Source of the DNA: Herbaspirillum sp. DW155
GTDB taxonomy: Bacteria > Pseudomonadota > Gammaproteobacteria > Burkholderiales > Burkholderiaceae_D
Assembly (NCBI RefSeq): GCF_037076565.1
Contig: NZ_AP029028.1
Location: 310,001 to 374,000, forward strand
Length of the DNA stretch: 64,000 nt
Direction of reading: 5' to 3'
Part shown: positions 19,970 to 30,047 of the stretch, in pieces
Position numbering within the stretch: position 1 is the stretch's first letter
How the letters are laid out: every line of letters begins with the position of its first letter
Notes under the pieces: generated by a model
The model's database searches: none
What the model was told of the DNA's origin: nothing
What the model saw: only the letters and a program-made list of their open reading frames with translations
Position numbers and translations under genes: made by a program

Positions 19970-19986
19970 CATGCCGAATCGGCATG
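19970..19986. promoter_or_regulatory. Palindrome between dadA and rnpB, possible operator
   Basis: CATGCCGAATCGGCATG is an 8-bp perfect inverted repeat around one central base. It is about 90 bp upstream of the dadA start codon and about 65 bp before the rnpB -10. The symmetry suggests a dimeric regulator; which gene it serves is not known. Confidence 0.4.
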
Positions 19987-20050
19987 AAGATTTGCGTGCA
20001 TGCACAAGCGTTTTGCGCCTTCTGTTGGCCGGGCAAGCGCCATGCTGGGC

Positions 20051-20056
20051 TACAAT
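20051..20056 (+). promoter_or_regulatory. rnpB -10 element
   Basis: TACAAT lies 7-8 bp before the predicted 5' end of RNase P RNA. The -35 region is weak (TTGGCC is present but 20 bp away). Confidence 0.55.
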
Positions 20057-20063
20057 AGCGCCC

Positions 20064-20395
20064 GATGCAGGCCAGACAGCCGCTGGCCGCCTTCGCAAGG
20101 AGGCGGCGGGAGGAAGGTCCGGACTCCACAGAGCAGGGTGACGGTTAACGGCCGTCCGCTGAAAGCCGGCGCAAGCCGGTATAAGGCGAGGAACAGGGCC
20201 ACAGAGACGAGCGTATTAAGTTACGGTGAAACGCGGTAACCTCCACCCGGAGCAATTTCAAATAGGCACGCGTTGATGTGGCTCGCGGAGCGTGCGGGTA
20301 GAAAGCTTGAGCGGCGGAGCGATCCGTCGCCTAGAGGAATGGCTGTCATAGCGGGTTTCCCGCCGTAACAGAATCCGGCCTACCGGCCTGCTTCA
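20064..20395 (+). ncRNA. rnpB: RNase P RNA (bacterial class A)
   Basis: The catalytic RNA that matures tRNA 5' ends. Conserved elements are visible: GAGGAAGGTCCGGACTCCAC, CAGGGTGACGG, CAGGGCCACAGAGACGA, GGTGAAACGCGGTAACCTCC, TAGAGGAATGGCTGTCAT and ACAGAATCCGGCCTACC. The ends pair with each other (GCAGGCC at the 5' end, GGCCTGC at the 3' end), which sets the limits to within a few bases. Adjacent to a crotonase-family gene, from which it appears independent. Confidence 0.95.
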
Positions 20396-20477
20396 CTGAA
20401 TTCATCCATCATTCATCACAAGACTGCGGCCCGTGGGCACTGCGGGATCGCGCAAGAGACGATACCCCGGGAGACCC

Positions 20478-21638
20478 ATGAATCAAGCCGCCACACCTGT
20501 GCTCTTCGAAGAACTGACGGCCGCCAATGGCCGCCGCATCGGCATCGCCACCCTCGCGTCCGAAAAGACCCTGCATGCCATCTCGCTGGAGATGGTCAGG
20601 CTGTTGACGCCGCAACTGCAGCGGTGGCAGGCCGATCCGGAGGTGGCCATGGTCATCCTGCAGGCGCAGGGCGAGAAGGCCTTCTGCGCCGGGGGCGACC
20701 TGCAGCATCTCTATCGGTCCATGCGCGAACATCACGCCTCGCCGACGCGCGACGACATCCGTGCCAATACTTATGCAGCCGAGTTCTTCGAACAGGAATA
20801 TCGCCTGGATTATCTTCTCCACAGCTTCGCCAAGCCCATCCTGTGCTGGGGGCATGGCATCGTCATGGGCGGCGGCATCGGATTGATGGCCGGTTGCAGT
20901 CATCGCGTGGTGACCGAGAAATCACGCCTGGCCATGCCGGAAATCAGCATCGGCCTGTATCCCGATGTGGGCGGCAGCTGGTTCCTGGCGCGCATGCCGG
21001 GCAAGACCGGTCTCTTCCTGGCGCTGACCGGCGCCAACCTCAATGCCAGCGATGCGCTCTTCGCCGGCCTGGCTGACTACCGTGTGGCGCATGCCGGCAA
21101 GCAGGCGGTGATCGATGCGCTGCTCCTGCAGCCGTGGGGGGAGGGCAAGGATGCCGAGCTGCTGGATCGCGTCCTCGGTGCGGCGCAGGCGTCCTCGCTA
21201 CAGGAGGGGACGGCAGCGTTCGCCGCCGCCAACCTGCGCACGCATTTCGACCTGATCGATGCCCTGTGCCGCCGCCCCACGCTGCCCGAAATCGTCGACG
21301 GCATCCTTGCGCTGGAGACCGAGGATGCCTGGCTGATCAAGGCCCAGGCCACGCTGCGCGCCGGCTCGCCGGGCTCGGCCTGGCTGGGGTATGCCTTGCA
21401 GAAGCGTGTACGTGCGCTGTCGCTGGCGGAGGTTTTCCGGCTGGAATTCGTGGTCTCGCTGCATTGTGCGGCGCGTGCGGATTTTGTCGAGGGCATCCGT
21501 GCGCTGATCATCGAGAAGGACCAGAAGCCGCAATGGAATCCGGCCTCGCTGGCTGGCGCCACACCGCAATGGGTGGAAGGTTTCTTCGCTGACCCCTGGC
21601 CGCGCGCGGCCCATCCGCTGGCCGACCTGGGCGCCTGA
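20478..21638 (+). CDS. Enoyl-CoA hydratase/isomerase family, 3-hydroxyisobutyryl-CoA hydrolase-like
   Basis: A 386-residue crotonase-fold enzyme. The oxyanion-hole segments are KAFCAGGDLQHLY and HGIVMGGGIGLMAGCSHR, and MPEISIGLYPDVGGSWFLARM is the pattern of the 3-hydroxyisobutyryl-CoA hydrolase subgroup (ECH_2). So is the C-terminal DFVEGIRALIIEKDQKPQWNP. The length (about 385) fits that subgroup better than classic 260-residue hydratases. A role in valine breakdown is the likeliest reading. The start at 20478 (MNQAATP) follows GGGAGACCC. Other valine-pathway genes are not visible nearby. Confidence 0.85.
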   Translation: MNQAATPVLFEELTAANGRRIGIATLASEKTLHAISLEMVRLLTPQLQRWQADPEVAMVILQAQGEKAFCAGGDLQHLYRSMREHHASPTRDDIRANTYAAEFFEQEYRLDYLLHSFAKPILCWGHGIVMGGGIGLMAGCSHRVVTEKSRLAMPEISIGLYPDVGGSWFLARMPGKTGLFLALTGANLNASDALFAGLADYRVAHAGKQAVIDALLLQPWGEGKDAELLDRVLGAAQASSLQEGTAAFAAANLRTHFDLIDALCRRPTLPEIVDGILALETEDAWLIKAQATLRAGSPGSAWLGYALQKRVRALSLAEVFRLEFVVSLHCAARADFVEGIRALIIEKDQKPQWNPASLAGATPQWVEGFFADPWPRAAHPLADLGA

Positions 21639-21678
21639 ATCGCTGCAGCGCATCCCCGGTCGTGCCGGCGGCCTGGTC

Positions 21679-22158
21679 TTACAGGCCCAGTTCGGACAGG
21701 CCGGGATGGTCGGCCGGACGCGGACCGGAACGGTCCCAATGGAATTTGCGGTCCGCTTCCTTGATCGGCAGGTCATTGATGGAGGCATGGCGCAGGCGCA
21801 TCAGGCCATGCTCGTCGAATTCCCAGTTCTCGTTGCCGTAGGAGCGGAACCAGCTTCCCGAATCGTCATGCCATTCATAGGCGAAGCGCACGGCGATGCG
21901 GTTGCCTTCGTGCGCCCAGACTTCCTTGATGAGACGGTAATCCAGTTCGCGCGCCCATTTGCGGGTGAGGAAGGCGACGATCTCGGCGCGTCCGTGGATG
22001 AAGTCGGCACGGTTGCGCCAGCGGCTGTCTTCGGTATAGGCCAGCGAGACGCGCTGCGGGTCGCAGGAATTCCAGGCGTCTTCGGCGGCACGCGCCTTCA
22101 TAGCGGCAGTCTCGCGGGTGAACGGGGGCAGCGGCGGACGCTGGGCGGGGCTATTCAT
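21679..22158 (-). CDS. DUF1348 / SnoaL-like (NTF2-fold) protein
   Basis: A 159-residue small protein of the nuclear-transport-factor-2-like fold, DUF1348 type. The pattern [20 protein letters not shown], then [13 protein letters not shown] and later [12 protein letters not shown] is characteristic. No catalytic residues can be assigned and the role is unknown; homologues are usually single-gene units. The ATG at 22158 has AGGAGACCGTCG upstream. It is on the opposite strand from the crotonase gene and converges with it over a 40-bp gap. Confidence 0.85.
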   Translation of the reverse strand: MNSPAQRPPLPPFTRETAAMKARAAEDAWNSCDPQRVSLAYTEDSRWRNRADFIHGRAEIVAFLTRKWARELDYRLIKEVWAHEGNRIAVRFAYEWHDDSGSWFRSYGNENWEFDEHGLMRLRHASINDLPIKEADRKFHWDRSGPRPADHPGLSELGL

Positions 22159-22499
22159 CGACGGTCTCCTTGGGTGCGCCGGACGAGCCGGCAGGTCTGG
22201 TGGTCAGCGGGATGGCAAGCGGGACTGCGGCTGCGGCAGATGTTAAGCCGAAAAAATTCTAGGCGTAGCGCGAGGCGTTGGCAAACGAAGACGGGCCGTG
22301 CAGGGACATGACACTGCTGTGCGTGACGGACTGACTTGGAACTGTGCTGTGCGGGCCGGGATGCAAGCCTGGCCAAGGGAATGGCGTATTGCCGGGGAGG
22401 ACGGGGAAGGACTGGAGGGAGACGGCCGACCGCCAGGATCGGCCTCGATTTGAATGCCATGAACCTGGTTCATGGCATTCAAATGCGCGAAGCGTGAAA
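22159..22499. other. Non-coding gap between hupB and the DUF1348 gene
   Basis: About 340 bp between two minus-strand genes. I see no gene here. It contains the DUF1348 promoter side and, next to the hupB stop, the perfect 16-bp inverted repeat listed separately. Confidence 0.5.
22448..22484 (-). repeat. Perfect 16-bp inverted repeat downstream of hupB
   Basis: The arm ATTTGAATGCCATGAA (22448-22463) is the exact reverse complement of 22469-22484, with loop CCTGG. It begins about 15 bp after the hupB stop. A strong hairpin would form in the hupB mRNA, but no U-run follows, so it is either an atypical terminator, an mRNA 3'-stabilising stem or a DNA operator. Confidence 0.85.
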
Positions 22500-22784
22500 T
22501 TATTTCTTCTTCTTGTTCACGGCTTCCTTGAAAGCCTTGCCAGCCGAGAACTTCACGGTGGTAGCAGCGGCGATCTTGATTTCTTCGCCGGTTTGCGGGT
22601 TACGGCCGGTGCGGGCAGCGCGCTTGCCGGTCGAGAAGGAACCGAAGCCAACCAATTGCACGGTATCGCCCTTGGTCACGGCCTTGATGATGTTCTCGAT
22701 GACGGAGTCCAGCGCGCGCTGGGCTGCTGCCTTGGAGATCTCGGTGTCGGCGGCGATAACGTCAACCAATTCAGATTTGTTCAC
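22500..22784 (-). CDS. hupB: DNA-binding protein HU-beta
   Basis: A 94-residue nucleoid protein. It matches HU throughout: [39 protein letters not shown] and [11 protein letters not shown], the last leading into the DNA-binding arm, and a Lys-rich end. The start is a GTG at 22784 (reads as M-N-K-S), with AAGGAA about 9 nt upstream; the frame upstream has other candidate starts but no HU similarity. An extended -10 lies upstream. Confidence 0.96.
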   Translation of the reverse strand: MNKSELVDVIAADTEISKAAAQRALDSVIENIIKAVTKGDTVQLVGFGSFSTGKRAARTGRNPQTGEEIKIAAATTVKFSAGKAFKEAVNKKKK

Positions 22785-22816
22785 TTTTAAATTCCTTTCA
22801 CTGTTAAGGTGCCCAG

Positions 22817-22847
22817 ATTTTAGCACTGGAATGAGGCGGATCCGCAA
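22817..22847 (-). promoter_or_regulatory. Probable hupB promoter
   Basis: On the minus strand TGCTAAAAT is an extended -10 (TGnTAAAAT, 22817-22825). TTGCGG (22842-22847) is a weak -35 at 19-bp spacing, which an extended -10 would tolerate. Confidence 0.5.
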
Positions 22848-23449
22848 GCCCTATCTGCGTTTTCAGCCGATCGGGCCTGGCCGGAACCGGCCTTTGATTG
22901 AAAAAAACCGAGGTGCTTTTCAACACCCGCCAACGGCATTTTGCAGCGCCATTTTTGCGGTTCGATCTTCCCAAAGACACGGATAGTAAAAGCTGCGCGC
23001 AGAGGAAGTCAAAACAAAAACGCTTGGCGCTGTTCATTTGATGAAGAAATTGATGAAGTTTCGGGTTTGAGCCGGATTGCTCACCCATCCCCTGGAAGGT
23101 GGCCGAGTTATTTTTCCGCTTTTCAGCGACTTTTGCTGAACTTAAGTTGCGCTGCAAAATCCATGTCCCTTGGTCTGTTGCACTCGCAAATCGACCGCCT
23201 CAGGTGTCTCTCATTTTTTCCTCATCCCGCTGCCCCGAAATCGGGCAGGCCGGCTCTTCCATGCGCCGCAAATCCGCGCCGTTGCGCAATTCTGGCGCGA
23301 AACACATGTGTATAGCTCAGGTTGCACCTTCAATGTAAATGCTAAGTCCTTCATTTTCTTCACAAATGTTATGAAGGGGGCATTTTAAGGAAGTGCGCTA
23401 AGTCTTTGACTTTATTAGCAAAATCGCTGTTTTTCACAACGTATACCGC
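22848..23449. other. Long non-coding region between hupB and the mra promoter
   Basis: About 600 bp with no credible gene; the short open frames here lack ribosome sites and family similarity. It is richer in A+T than the neighbouring genes, especially from 23300. It separates the divergent hupB and mraZ units. Confidence 0.5.
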
Positions 23450-23478
23450 TTGACCTGCAATAGTGCATCCACTAAAGT
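23450..23478 (+). promoter_or_regulatory. mra promoter of the dcw cluster
   Basis: TTGACC (-35, 23450-23455), a 17-bp spacer and TAAAGT (-10, 23473-23478) form a good sigma-70 promoter. It is followed by a long 5' untranslated region to mraZ. The first MraZ-type box overlaps the -10. Confidence 0.75.
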
Positions 23479-23513
23479 GGGCGGCAGTGTGAAAAAGTGT
23501 TTTTTTGTGGGGC
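23474..23513 (+). promoter_or_regulatory. MraZ-type operator: four GTG boxes at 10-bp spacing
   Basis: Four decamers carry GTG at 23477, 23487, 23497 and 23507: AAAGTGGGCG, GCAGTGTGAA, AAAGTGTTTT and TTTGTGGGGC. In other bacteria MraZ binds tandem TGGG-type repeats with one box per helical turn before its own gene and represses the cluster. The position over the -10 and start region fits repression. Confidence 0.75.
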
Positions 23514-23597
23514 ATTTGCGGGTTCATTTGCATTTGCCTGGCACGACAAGGCAACCGATCAGCAAACTCACTCGCCGCAGGCGAAGGAAAAAACACA

Positions 23598-24026
23598 GTG
23601 TTCCAGGGCGCGTCAGCACTCAATCTCGATGCCAAAGGACGGATGACCATTCCGGCCAAGCATCGTGACGCCCTGATTGTGCAGTGCGAGGGACGCGCCA
23701 CCGTGACGCGCCACCCGCATGGCTGCCTGTTGTTCTTCCCGCGCCCGACCTGGGAGACACACCGTGAGCAAATTGCCAACTGGCCGATGTCGGCCCGTGC
23801 CTGGCAGCGCATCTTCCTGGGCAATGCCCAGGACGTGGAGCTCGACAGCGCCGGGCGCATCCTGATCGCGCCCGAGCTGCGCGCGGCCGTGGGTTTGCAG
23901 CGCGATGTGATGTTGCTGGGTATGGGTAGTCATTTCGAAATCTGGGATGCCGTCAAGCTGGCCGAAAGCGAAGCCGAGGCTGTGGCGGGTGGCATGCCGG
24001 ATGTGTTGAGTAATTTTTCCTTCTGA
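23598..24026 (+). CDS. mraZ: Transcriptional regulator MraZ
   Basis: A 142-residue protein with two SpoVT-AbrB-like halves, each with the family motif: [16 protein letters not shown] and later [16 protein letters not shown]. It forms rings that bind the repeats before the dcw cluster and repress it. The GTG at 23598 (reads MFQGAS) has GAAGGA upstream and gives the standard length; the frame is open to 23505 but without similarity. It is the first gene of the cluster, 12 bp before rsmH. Confidence 0.95.
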   Translation: MFQGASALNLDAKGRMTIPAKHRDALIVQCEGRATVTRHPHGCLLFFPRPTWETHREQIANWPMSARAWQRIFLGNAQDVELDSAGRILIAPELRAAVGLQRDVMLLGMGSHFEIWDAVKLAESEAEAVAGGMPDVLSNFSF

Positions 24027-24038
24027 CGGCCGGACAAG

Positions 24039-25015
<977 letters not shown>

Positions 25016-25019
<4 letters not shown>

Positions 25020-25288
25020 CCGGGCGTCTGTGCATCCTGCTGACCATCATGCTGGTGGGTTGCGCGCTGTCGGTCGTGAGCGCCCAGTACAAGGCCCGCA
25101 GTCTCTTCATCGAGCTGGAACGCGCGCAGAGCGCGGCCCGCCAGCTCGACGTCGATTGGGCGCAGCTGCAGCTGGACCAGTCCACGCTGGGCAAGAACGC
25201 CCGCATCGAAGAGCTGGCGCGGCGTGACCTGGGCATGGTCCCGGTGACCGCCGCCCGTACCCAATACCTGACCGTGGGGGCGCAATGA
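25016..25288 (+). CDS. ftsL: Cell division protein FtsL
   Basis: A 90-residue bitopic membrane protein that forms the FtsQLB complex at the septum. It has a short N-terminus, one membrane segment (about residues 5-23, [18 protein letters not shown]) and a periplasmic coiled coil ([20 protein letters not shown]). Identified by position between rsmH and ftsI as well as by this layout. Its start overlaps rsmH and its stop overlaps ftsI, each by 4 bp. Confidence 0.93.
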
Positions 25289-27063
25289 CCAAGATGCCTC
25301 CGCGTACCAACCTCGCCGGCGGTCGTGTGGCCGCTTCCAAAGGCGTGGCGTTTTCTTCCAACCCCATCCTGCAGGTCAAGCTGCCGGCCTGGCGCTCGCG
25401 CTTCGTGCTGTTCGTGCTGTTTGCGGCCTTCGTGGCACTGGTGCTGCGGGCACTGTGGTTGCAGGGCGTATCCACCGATTTCCTGCAGAAGCAGGGCGCC
25501 TCCCGCTACGCCCGCACGCTGGAAATGCCCGCCACGCGCGGCAAGATCACCGACCGCAATGGCCAGGTGCTGGCATCTTCGGTGCCGGTCAAGGCGATCT
25601 GGGCCATTCCCGATGACGTCCAGGCCGCGCCCAAGGACAAGCTGGTGCAACTGGCCAAGCTGCTGGAGATGAGTGATGCCGAGCTGCGCAAGAAACTCGA
25701 TTCGGATCGCAGCTTCGTCTATCTGAAGCGCCAGGTCGAGCAGGATACCGCCGACAAGATCGTCAAGCTGGGCATCCCCGGCATCGAGACACGCAAGGAA
25801 TACAAGCGCTTCTATCCTGAAGGCGAGGTGATGGCGCACGTGGTCGGCTTCACCAATATCGAGGATGCCGGCCAGGACGGCATGGAACTGGCCGCCCAGA
25901 AGACGCTGGCCGGCGTGACCGGCAGTCGCCGCGTCATCAAGGATCGCCTGGGCCGTGTGGTGGAAGACATCGAATCCATCCGCGAACCGCATGATGGCCG
26001 CGACCTCACGCTTTCCATCGACAGCAAGATCCAGTACATCGCCTTCACGCAACTGAAGGAAGCGGTGGAAAAATACAAGGCCAAGGCCGGTGGCATCATC
26101 GTGGTCGATGCCAAGACCGGTGAAGTGCTGGCTCTGGCCAACCTGCCGACCTACAACCCCAACGACCGTTCCGTGCTGACCGGTGCGCAGCTGCGCAACC
26201 GCGTGGTGACCGATACCTTCGAACCCGGCTCGACCCTGAAACCCTTCACCGTGGCCCTGGCACTGGATACCCATCGCGTCACGCCCTCCACCGTGTTCCA
26301 GACCGCGCCCGGCAAGATGACCATCGGCACGGCCACCATCGGCGACTCCCATGCACATGGTGCCCTGACGGTGGCGCAGATCATCGAGAAGTCCTCCAAC
26401 ATCGGTACGGCCAAGATCGCGCTGGGCATGCCGCCGGAAGAGATGTGGGAAATGTTCACCACGGTGGGTTTCGGCCAGCAGCCGAAGTTCGGCTTCCCAG
26501 GTGCGGTCGCCGGGCGCGTGCGTCCCTACAAGTCGTGGCGTCCGATCGAGCAGGCCACCATGAGCTACGGCCACGGCATTTCGGTTTCGCTGATCCAGCT
26601 GGCGCACGCTTACCTGATCTTTGCCCGCAATGGTGACATCATTCCGCTGTCCTTCACCAAGGTCACCGATTCGCCCATCGGCCAGCGTGTCATCTCGCCC
26701 GATACCGCCCTGCAGATGCGGCGCATGCTGGAAACTGTGGTCGCTCCGGGCGGCACCGCGCCCCAGGCCCAGGTGCCGGGCTATCGCGTGGGCGGCAAGA
26801 CCGGTACGGCCTACAAGATCGAAAACGGCAAGTACGTGCGCAAGTACGTGGCCTCCTTCTCGGGCATTGCCCCGATGTCGGACCCGCGCCTGATCATCTC
26901 GGTGATGATCGACGAGCCGCAAGGCCAGCACTACGGTGGCCCGGTGGCCGGTCCGGTGTTTGCCAACGTGGCCGCCAATGCCTTGCGCGCATTGAACGTA
27001 CCGCCGGACTCCAGCGTGACCAACATCATCATTCCCAAAGAACCGCTTGAGGAGAGCATGTAA
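25285..27063 (+). CDS. ftsI: Septal peptidoglycan transpeptidase FtsI (PBP3)
   Basis: A 592-residue class B penicillin-binding protein that cross-links septal peptidoglycan as the partner of FtsW. After a cytoplasmic tail and one membrane segment (about 38-55), the active-site motifs are Ser316-Thr-Leu-Lys (EPGSTLKPF), Ser370-Ser-Asn and Lys505-Thr-Gly. The C-terminal MIDEPQGQHYGG is typical. The start at 25285 overlaps ftsL; the stop overlaps the murE ATG by one base. Confidence 0.97.
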   Translation: MTKMPPRTNLAGGRVAASKGVAFSSNPILQVKLPAWRSRFVLFVLFAAFVALVLRALWLQGVSTDFLQKQGASRYARTLEMPATRGKITDRNGQVLASSVPVKAIWAIPDDVQAAPKDKLVQLAKLLEMSDAELRKKLDSDRSFVYLKRQVEQDTADKIVKLGIPGIETRKEYKRFYPEGEVMAHVVGFTNIEDAGQDGMELAAQKTLAGVTGSRRVIKDRLGRVVEDIESIREPHDGRDLTLSIDSKIQYIAFTQLKEAVEKYKAKAGGIIVVDAKTGEVLALANLPTYNPNDRSVLTGAQLRNRVVTDTFEPGSTLKPFTVALALDTHRVTPSTVFQTAPGKMTIGTATIGDSHAHGALTVAQIIEKSSNIGTAKIALGMPPEEMWEMFTTVGFGQQPKFGFPGAVAGRVRPYKSWRPIEQATMSYGHGISVSLIQLAHAYLIFARNGDIIPLSFTKVTDSPIGQRVISPDTALQMRRMLETVVAPGGTAPQAQVPGYRVGGKTGTAYKIENGKYVRKYVASFSGIAPMSDPRLIISVMIDEPQGQHYGGPVAGPVFANVAANALRALNVPPDSSVTNIIIPKEPLEESM

Positions 27064-28589
27064 TGTCCGAGCGCGTTCTGAGCCTTCAAGACATCTTCGC
27101 CTGGCTGCGCCAGGCGGCGCCGTCTGCGCAGCTGACCTCGGATTCCCGCCGCGTGGCGCCGGGCGACGTGTTCTTCGCCTACGTGGGCGACGCCGATGGC
27201 CGCTCCTATATTGCCGATGCCGTCGAGCGCGGCGCCGCCGCCGTGCTGTATGAAGCCGATGGCTATACCTGGCCCGACCAGATCGAAGAGCCGCACCTGG
27301 CCGTGCCCGATCTCAAGGCCCGTGCCGGCGAGATCGCCGCCGCCTGGTACGGCCAGCCTGACCAGAACATGCTGACGGTGGCCGTCACCGGCACCAATGG
27401 CAAGACCTCCTGCGCCTACTGGCTGGGCACGGCGCTCTCGCGCCTGCCCGGTGCCAGCGCTGCCGGCGTGATCGGCACCCTGGGCGTGGGTACCTTCATC
27501 AACGGCAAGCCGCAAGGTTTCGACGTCACCGGCTATACCACGCCGGACGCCGTGCTGCTGCAACGCAGCCTGTCCAAGCTGTCGCAGGCCCGCGTGGGGG
27601 CGCTGGCCATCGAGGCCTCGTCCATCGGGCTGGCCCAGGGACGCATGAATGGCATGCACGTCGACGTCGCCCTGCTGACCAATTTCACCCGCGATCACCT
27701 GGATTTCCACGGTGACATGCAGACCTATGAAGAGGCCAAGCGCAAGCTCTTCCAGTGGCCCGGCCTCAAGCACGCCGTGGTCAACCTGGACGATGGCATG
27801 GGCCAGCGCCTGCTGCCGCTGCTGGCCGAGCGCAAGCTGCCGGTGATCGGCTACGCCATTGCCGACGGGCTGGGTGGCGACACGCAAGGCGTACCCACCC
27901 TGCGCGCGACCCAACTGCGCAGCAGCCATACCGGTACCACTTTCCATGTGGACTCGCCCTTCGGCAGCGGCCAGGTCAAGACTCAGCTGGTCGGCCGCTT
28001 CAACGTCAGCAACGTGCTGGGCATCATGGGTGTGCTGCTTACTCAAGGCGTGGCCTGGGATGCGGTGGTGGCCGCCGCTGCCGCACTGACCCCGGCCCCT
28101 GGCCGCATGCAGCAATTCGGCGGCCCCGATGTGCCGCTGATCGTGATTGATTACGCCCATACCCCCGACGCGCTCGACAAGACCCTCTCCACCCTGCGCC
28201 AGGTCGCTACCCAGCGCGGTGGCCAGCTGTGGTGCGTGTTTGGCTGCGGCGGTGACCGCGATCCGGGCAAGCGCCCGCAGATGGGCCAGATCGCCGAGCA
28301 GGCCGATCAGGTCGTGCTGACCAGCGACAACCCGCGCACCGAAGATCCGCAAGTCATCATCGACCAGATCCGTGCCGGCATGAGCCGCGTCGAGCCGACC
28401 GTGCTGCCTGATCGCGCCGGTGCCATCCTGTGGGCGATCCGCCATGCCACCAAGTCCGACGTGGTGCTGCTGGCCGGCAAGGGCCATGAGCCTTATCAGG
28501 AAATCGCCGGCAAGAAATTGCCCTTCCTCGATGCCGATCATGTCGCGCTGGCCCTGGCCGCGCGCTCGACCATGATGGGAGGCGCATGA
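27063..28589 (+). CDS. murE: UDP-MurNAc-tripeptide synthetase MurE
   Basis: A 508-residue cytoplasmic Mur ligase that adds meso-diaminopimelate to UDP-MurNAc-L-Ala-D-Glu. The ATP loop is GTNGKT (110-115). The DNPR motif (422-425) marks specificity for diaminopimelate rather than lysine. GRFNVSNVLG and DYAHTPDAL are further Mur ligase signatures. It starts on the base where ftsI ends and overlaps murF by 4 bp. Confidence 0.97.
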   Translation: MSERVLSLQDIFAWLRQAAPSAQLTSDSRRVAPGDVFFAYVGDADGRSYIADAVERGAAAVLYEADGYTWPDQIEEPHLAVPDLKARAGEIAAAWYGQPDQNMLTVAVTGTNGKTSCAYWLGTALSRLPGASAAGVIGTLGVGTFINGKPQGFDVTGYTTPDAVLLQRSLSKLSQARVGALAIEASSIGLAQGRMNGMHVDVALLTNFTRDHLDFHGDMQTYEEAKRKLFQWPGLKHAVVNLDDGMGQRLLPLLAERKLPVIGYAIADGLGGDTQGVPTLRATQLRSSHTGTTFHVDSPFGSGQVKTQLVGRFNVSNVLGIMGVLLTQGVAWDAVVAAAAALTPAPGRMQQFGGPDVPLIVIDYAHTPDALDKTLSTLRQVATQRGGQLWCVFGCGGDRDPGKRPQMGQIAEQADQVVLTSDNPRTEDPQVIIDQIRAGMSRVEPTVLPDRAGAILWAIRHATKSDVVLLAGKGHEPYQEIAGKKLPFLDADHVALALAARSTMMGGA

Positions 28590-30046
28590 TGCGATTCGAT
28601 TTCCACCAGTTGCTGGAATGGATCCGCACCGCCGGGGAAGCCGCCTCCGCGCACACCGTGCCGGGCGTGGTCAATGCGCCGCAGGGCGTGCTCGAACTCA
28701 ATGATGTCCTCACCGACAGTCGTGCGGTCAAGCCCGGCAATGTTTTCGTCGCGCTGCGCGGCGAACGTTTCGATGCGCATGATTTCCTCGATGCAGTGGC
28801 CGCCCAGGGCGCTGCCGCCGTGGTGGTCGAGCGCGTGCCGCCGGGCCTTGCCGTGCCGGCCATCGTGGTGCCCGACACCCGCGTGGCCTTGGGCCAGATC
28901 GCCCATGGCTGGCGTGCGCAGCGCCAGATTCCGGTCATCGGCGTGACCGGCAGCAACGGCAAGACCACCGTCAAGGAAATGATCGCCGCCATCCTCGCGG
29001 CCGCCTTCGGTGAAGACGGCTACCTGGGCACGCGCGGCAATTTCAACAACGAGATCGGCGTGCCGCTGACCTTGTTCCGCCTGCGCGCGCAGCACCAGGC
29101 CGCCGTCATCGAGATGGGCATGAACCATCCGGGCGAGATCGCCGTGCTCTCGCGCATCGCCGCGCCGACGCTGGGCCTGGTCAACAATGCCCAGCGCGAG
29201 CACCAGGAATTCATGGCCAGCGTGGAAGCGGTGGCCCGCGAAAACGGCGCCGTGATCCGCCACCTGCCCGCCGATGGCGTGGCCGTGTTCCCGGCCGATG
29301 ATGATTTCACCCCGCTCTGGCGCGAAGAAGCCGGTGCGCGCCGCGTGCTGACCTTCGGCCTGAATGCGCAAGCCGATGTGAGTGCCAGCTATCAGGCCAC
29401 CGCCTTCGGCAGCACGCTGCAGGTCACCGTCAAGGGGCTGGCCGTGCCGCCCGCGCAGTTCAAGGTCGAACTGGCCGCCGTCGGTGAGCACAACGTACGC
29501 AACGCACTGGCGGCTGCTGCCTGCGCACTCGGTGCCGGCATCCCGGTGGACGCCGTGGTGCGTGGCTTGCAGAGCTTTGCCCCGGTCAATGGGCGCCTGC
29601 AGCGCAAAGTGGCGCGCAGCGGCGCATTGGTGATCGACGACACCTACAACGCCAACCCCGATTCGGTGCGCGCCGCCATCGACGTACTGGCCGCCATCGC
29701 CGGCCCGCGCGTGCTGGTGCTGGGCGACATGGGCGAAGTCGGTGACCAGGGTCCGCAGTTCCATGCCGAGATCGGTGCCTATGCGCGCAGCCGTGGCATT
29801 CCGCTTTTCTTTGGATTGGGCGAATTGACGAAATACGCCGTCACTTCGTATGGCCCCACGCTGCAAAACGTAGCGCAGGCCATGCATTTCGACGACATCG
29901 GCGCACTCAATGCGGCGGTGGAGCAGGCCGCGCCGCAGGGCGCGACCGTTTTGGTAAAAGGTTCACGCTTCATGAAGATGGAGCGAGTTGTACAGCATCT
30001 GGTCAACGTTGAATCACTCACGCAACATCAACAGGAGACCCATTAG
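28586..30046 (+). CDS. murF: UDP-MurNAc-pentapeptide synthetase MurF
   Basis: A 486-residue ligase that adds D-Ala-D-Ala to the UDP-MurNAc-tripeptide. The ATP loop is [11 protein letters not shown] (from 122); [20 protein letters not shown] and [10 protein letters not shown] are MurF signatures. The start codon pair ATGATG at 28586 overlaps the murE stop. It ends 1 bp before the mraY start codon. Confidence 0.97.
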   Translation: MMRFDFHQLLEWIRTAGEAASAHTVPGVVNAPQGVLELNDVLTDSRAVKPGNVFVALRGERFDAHDFLDAVAAQGAAAVVVERVPPGLAVPAIVVPDTRVALGQIAHGWRAQRQIPVIGVTGSNGKTTVKEMIAAILAAAFGEDGYLGTRGNFNNEIGVPLTLFRLRAQHQAAVIEMGMNHPGEIAVLSRIAAPTLGLVNNAQREHQEFMASVEAVARENGAVIRHLPADGVAVFPADDDFTPLWREEAGARRVLTFGLNAQADVSASYQATAFGSTLQVTVKGLAVPPAQFKVELAAVGEHNVRNALAAAACALGAGIPVDAVVRGLQSFAPVNGRLQRKVARSGALVIDDTYNANPDSVRAAIDVLAAIAGPRVLVLGDMGEVGDQGPQFHAEIGAYARSRGIPLFFGLGELTKYAVTSYGPTLQNVAQAMHFDDIGALNAAVEQAAPQGATVLVKGSRFMKMERVVQHLVNVESLTQHQQETH

Positions 30047-30047
30047 C

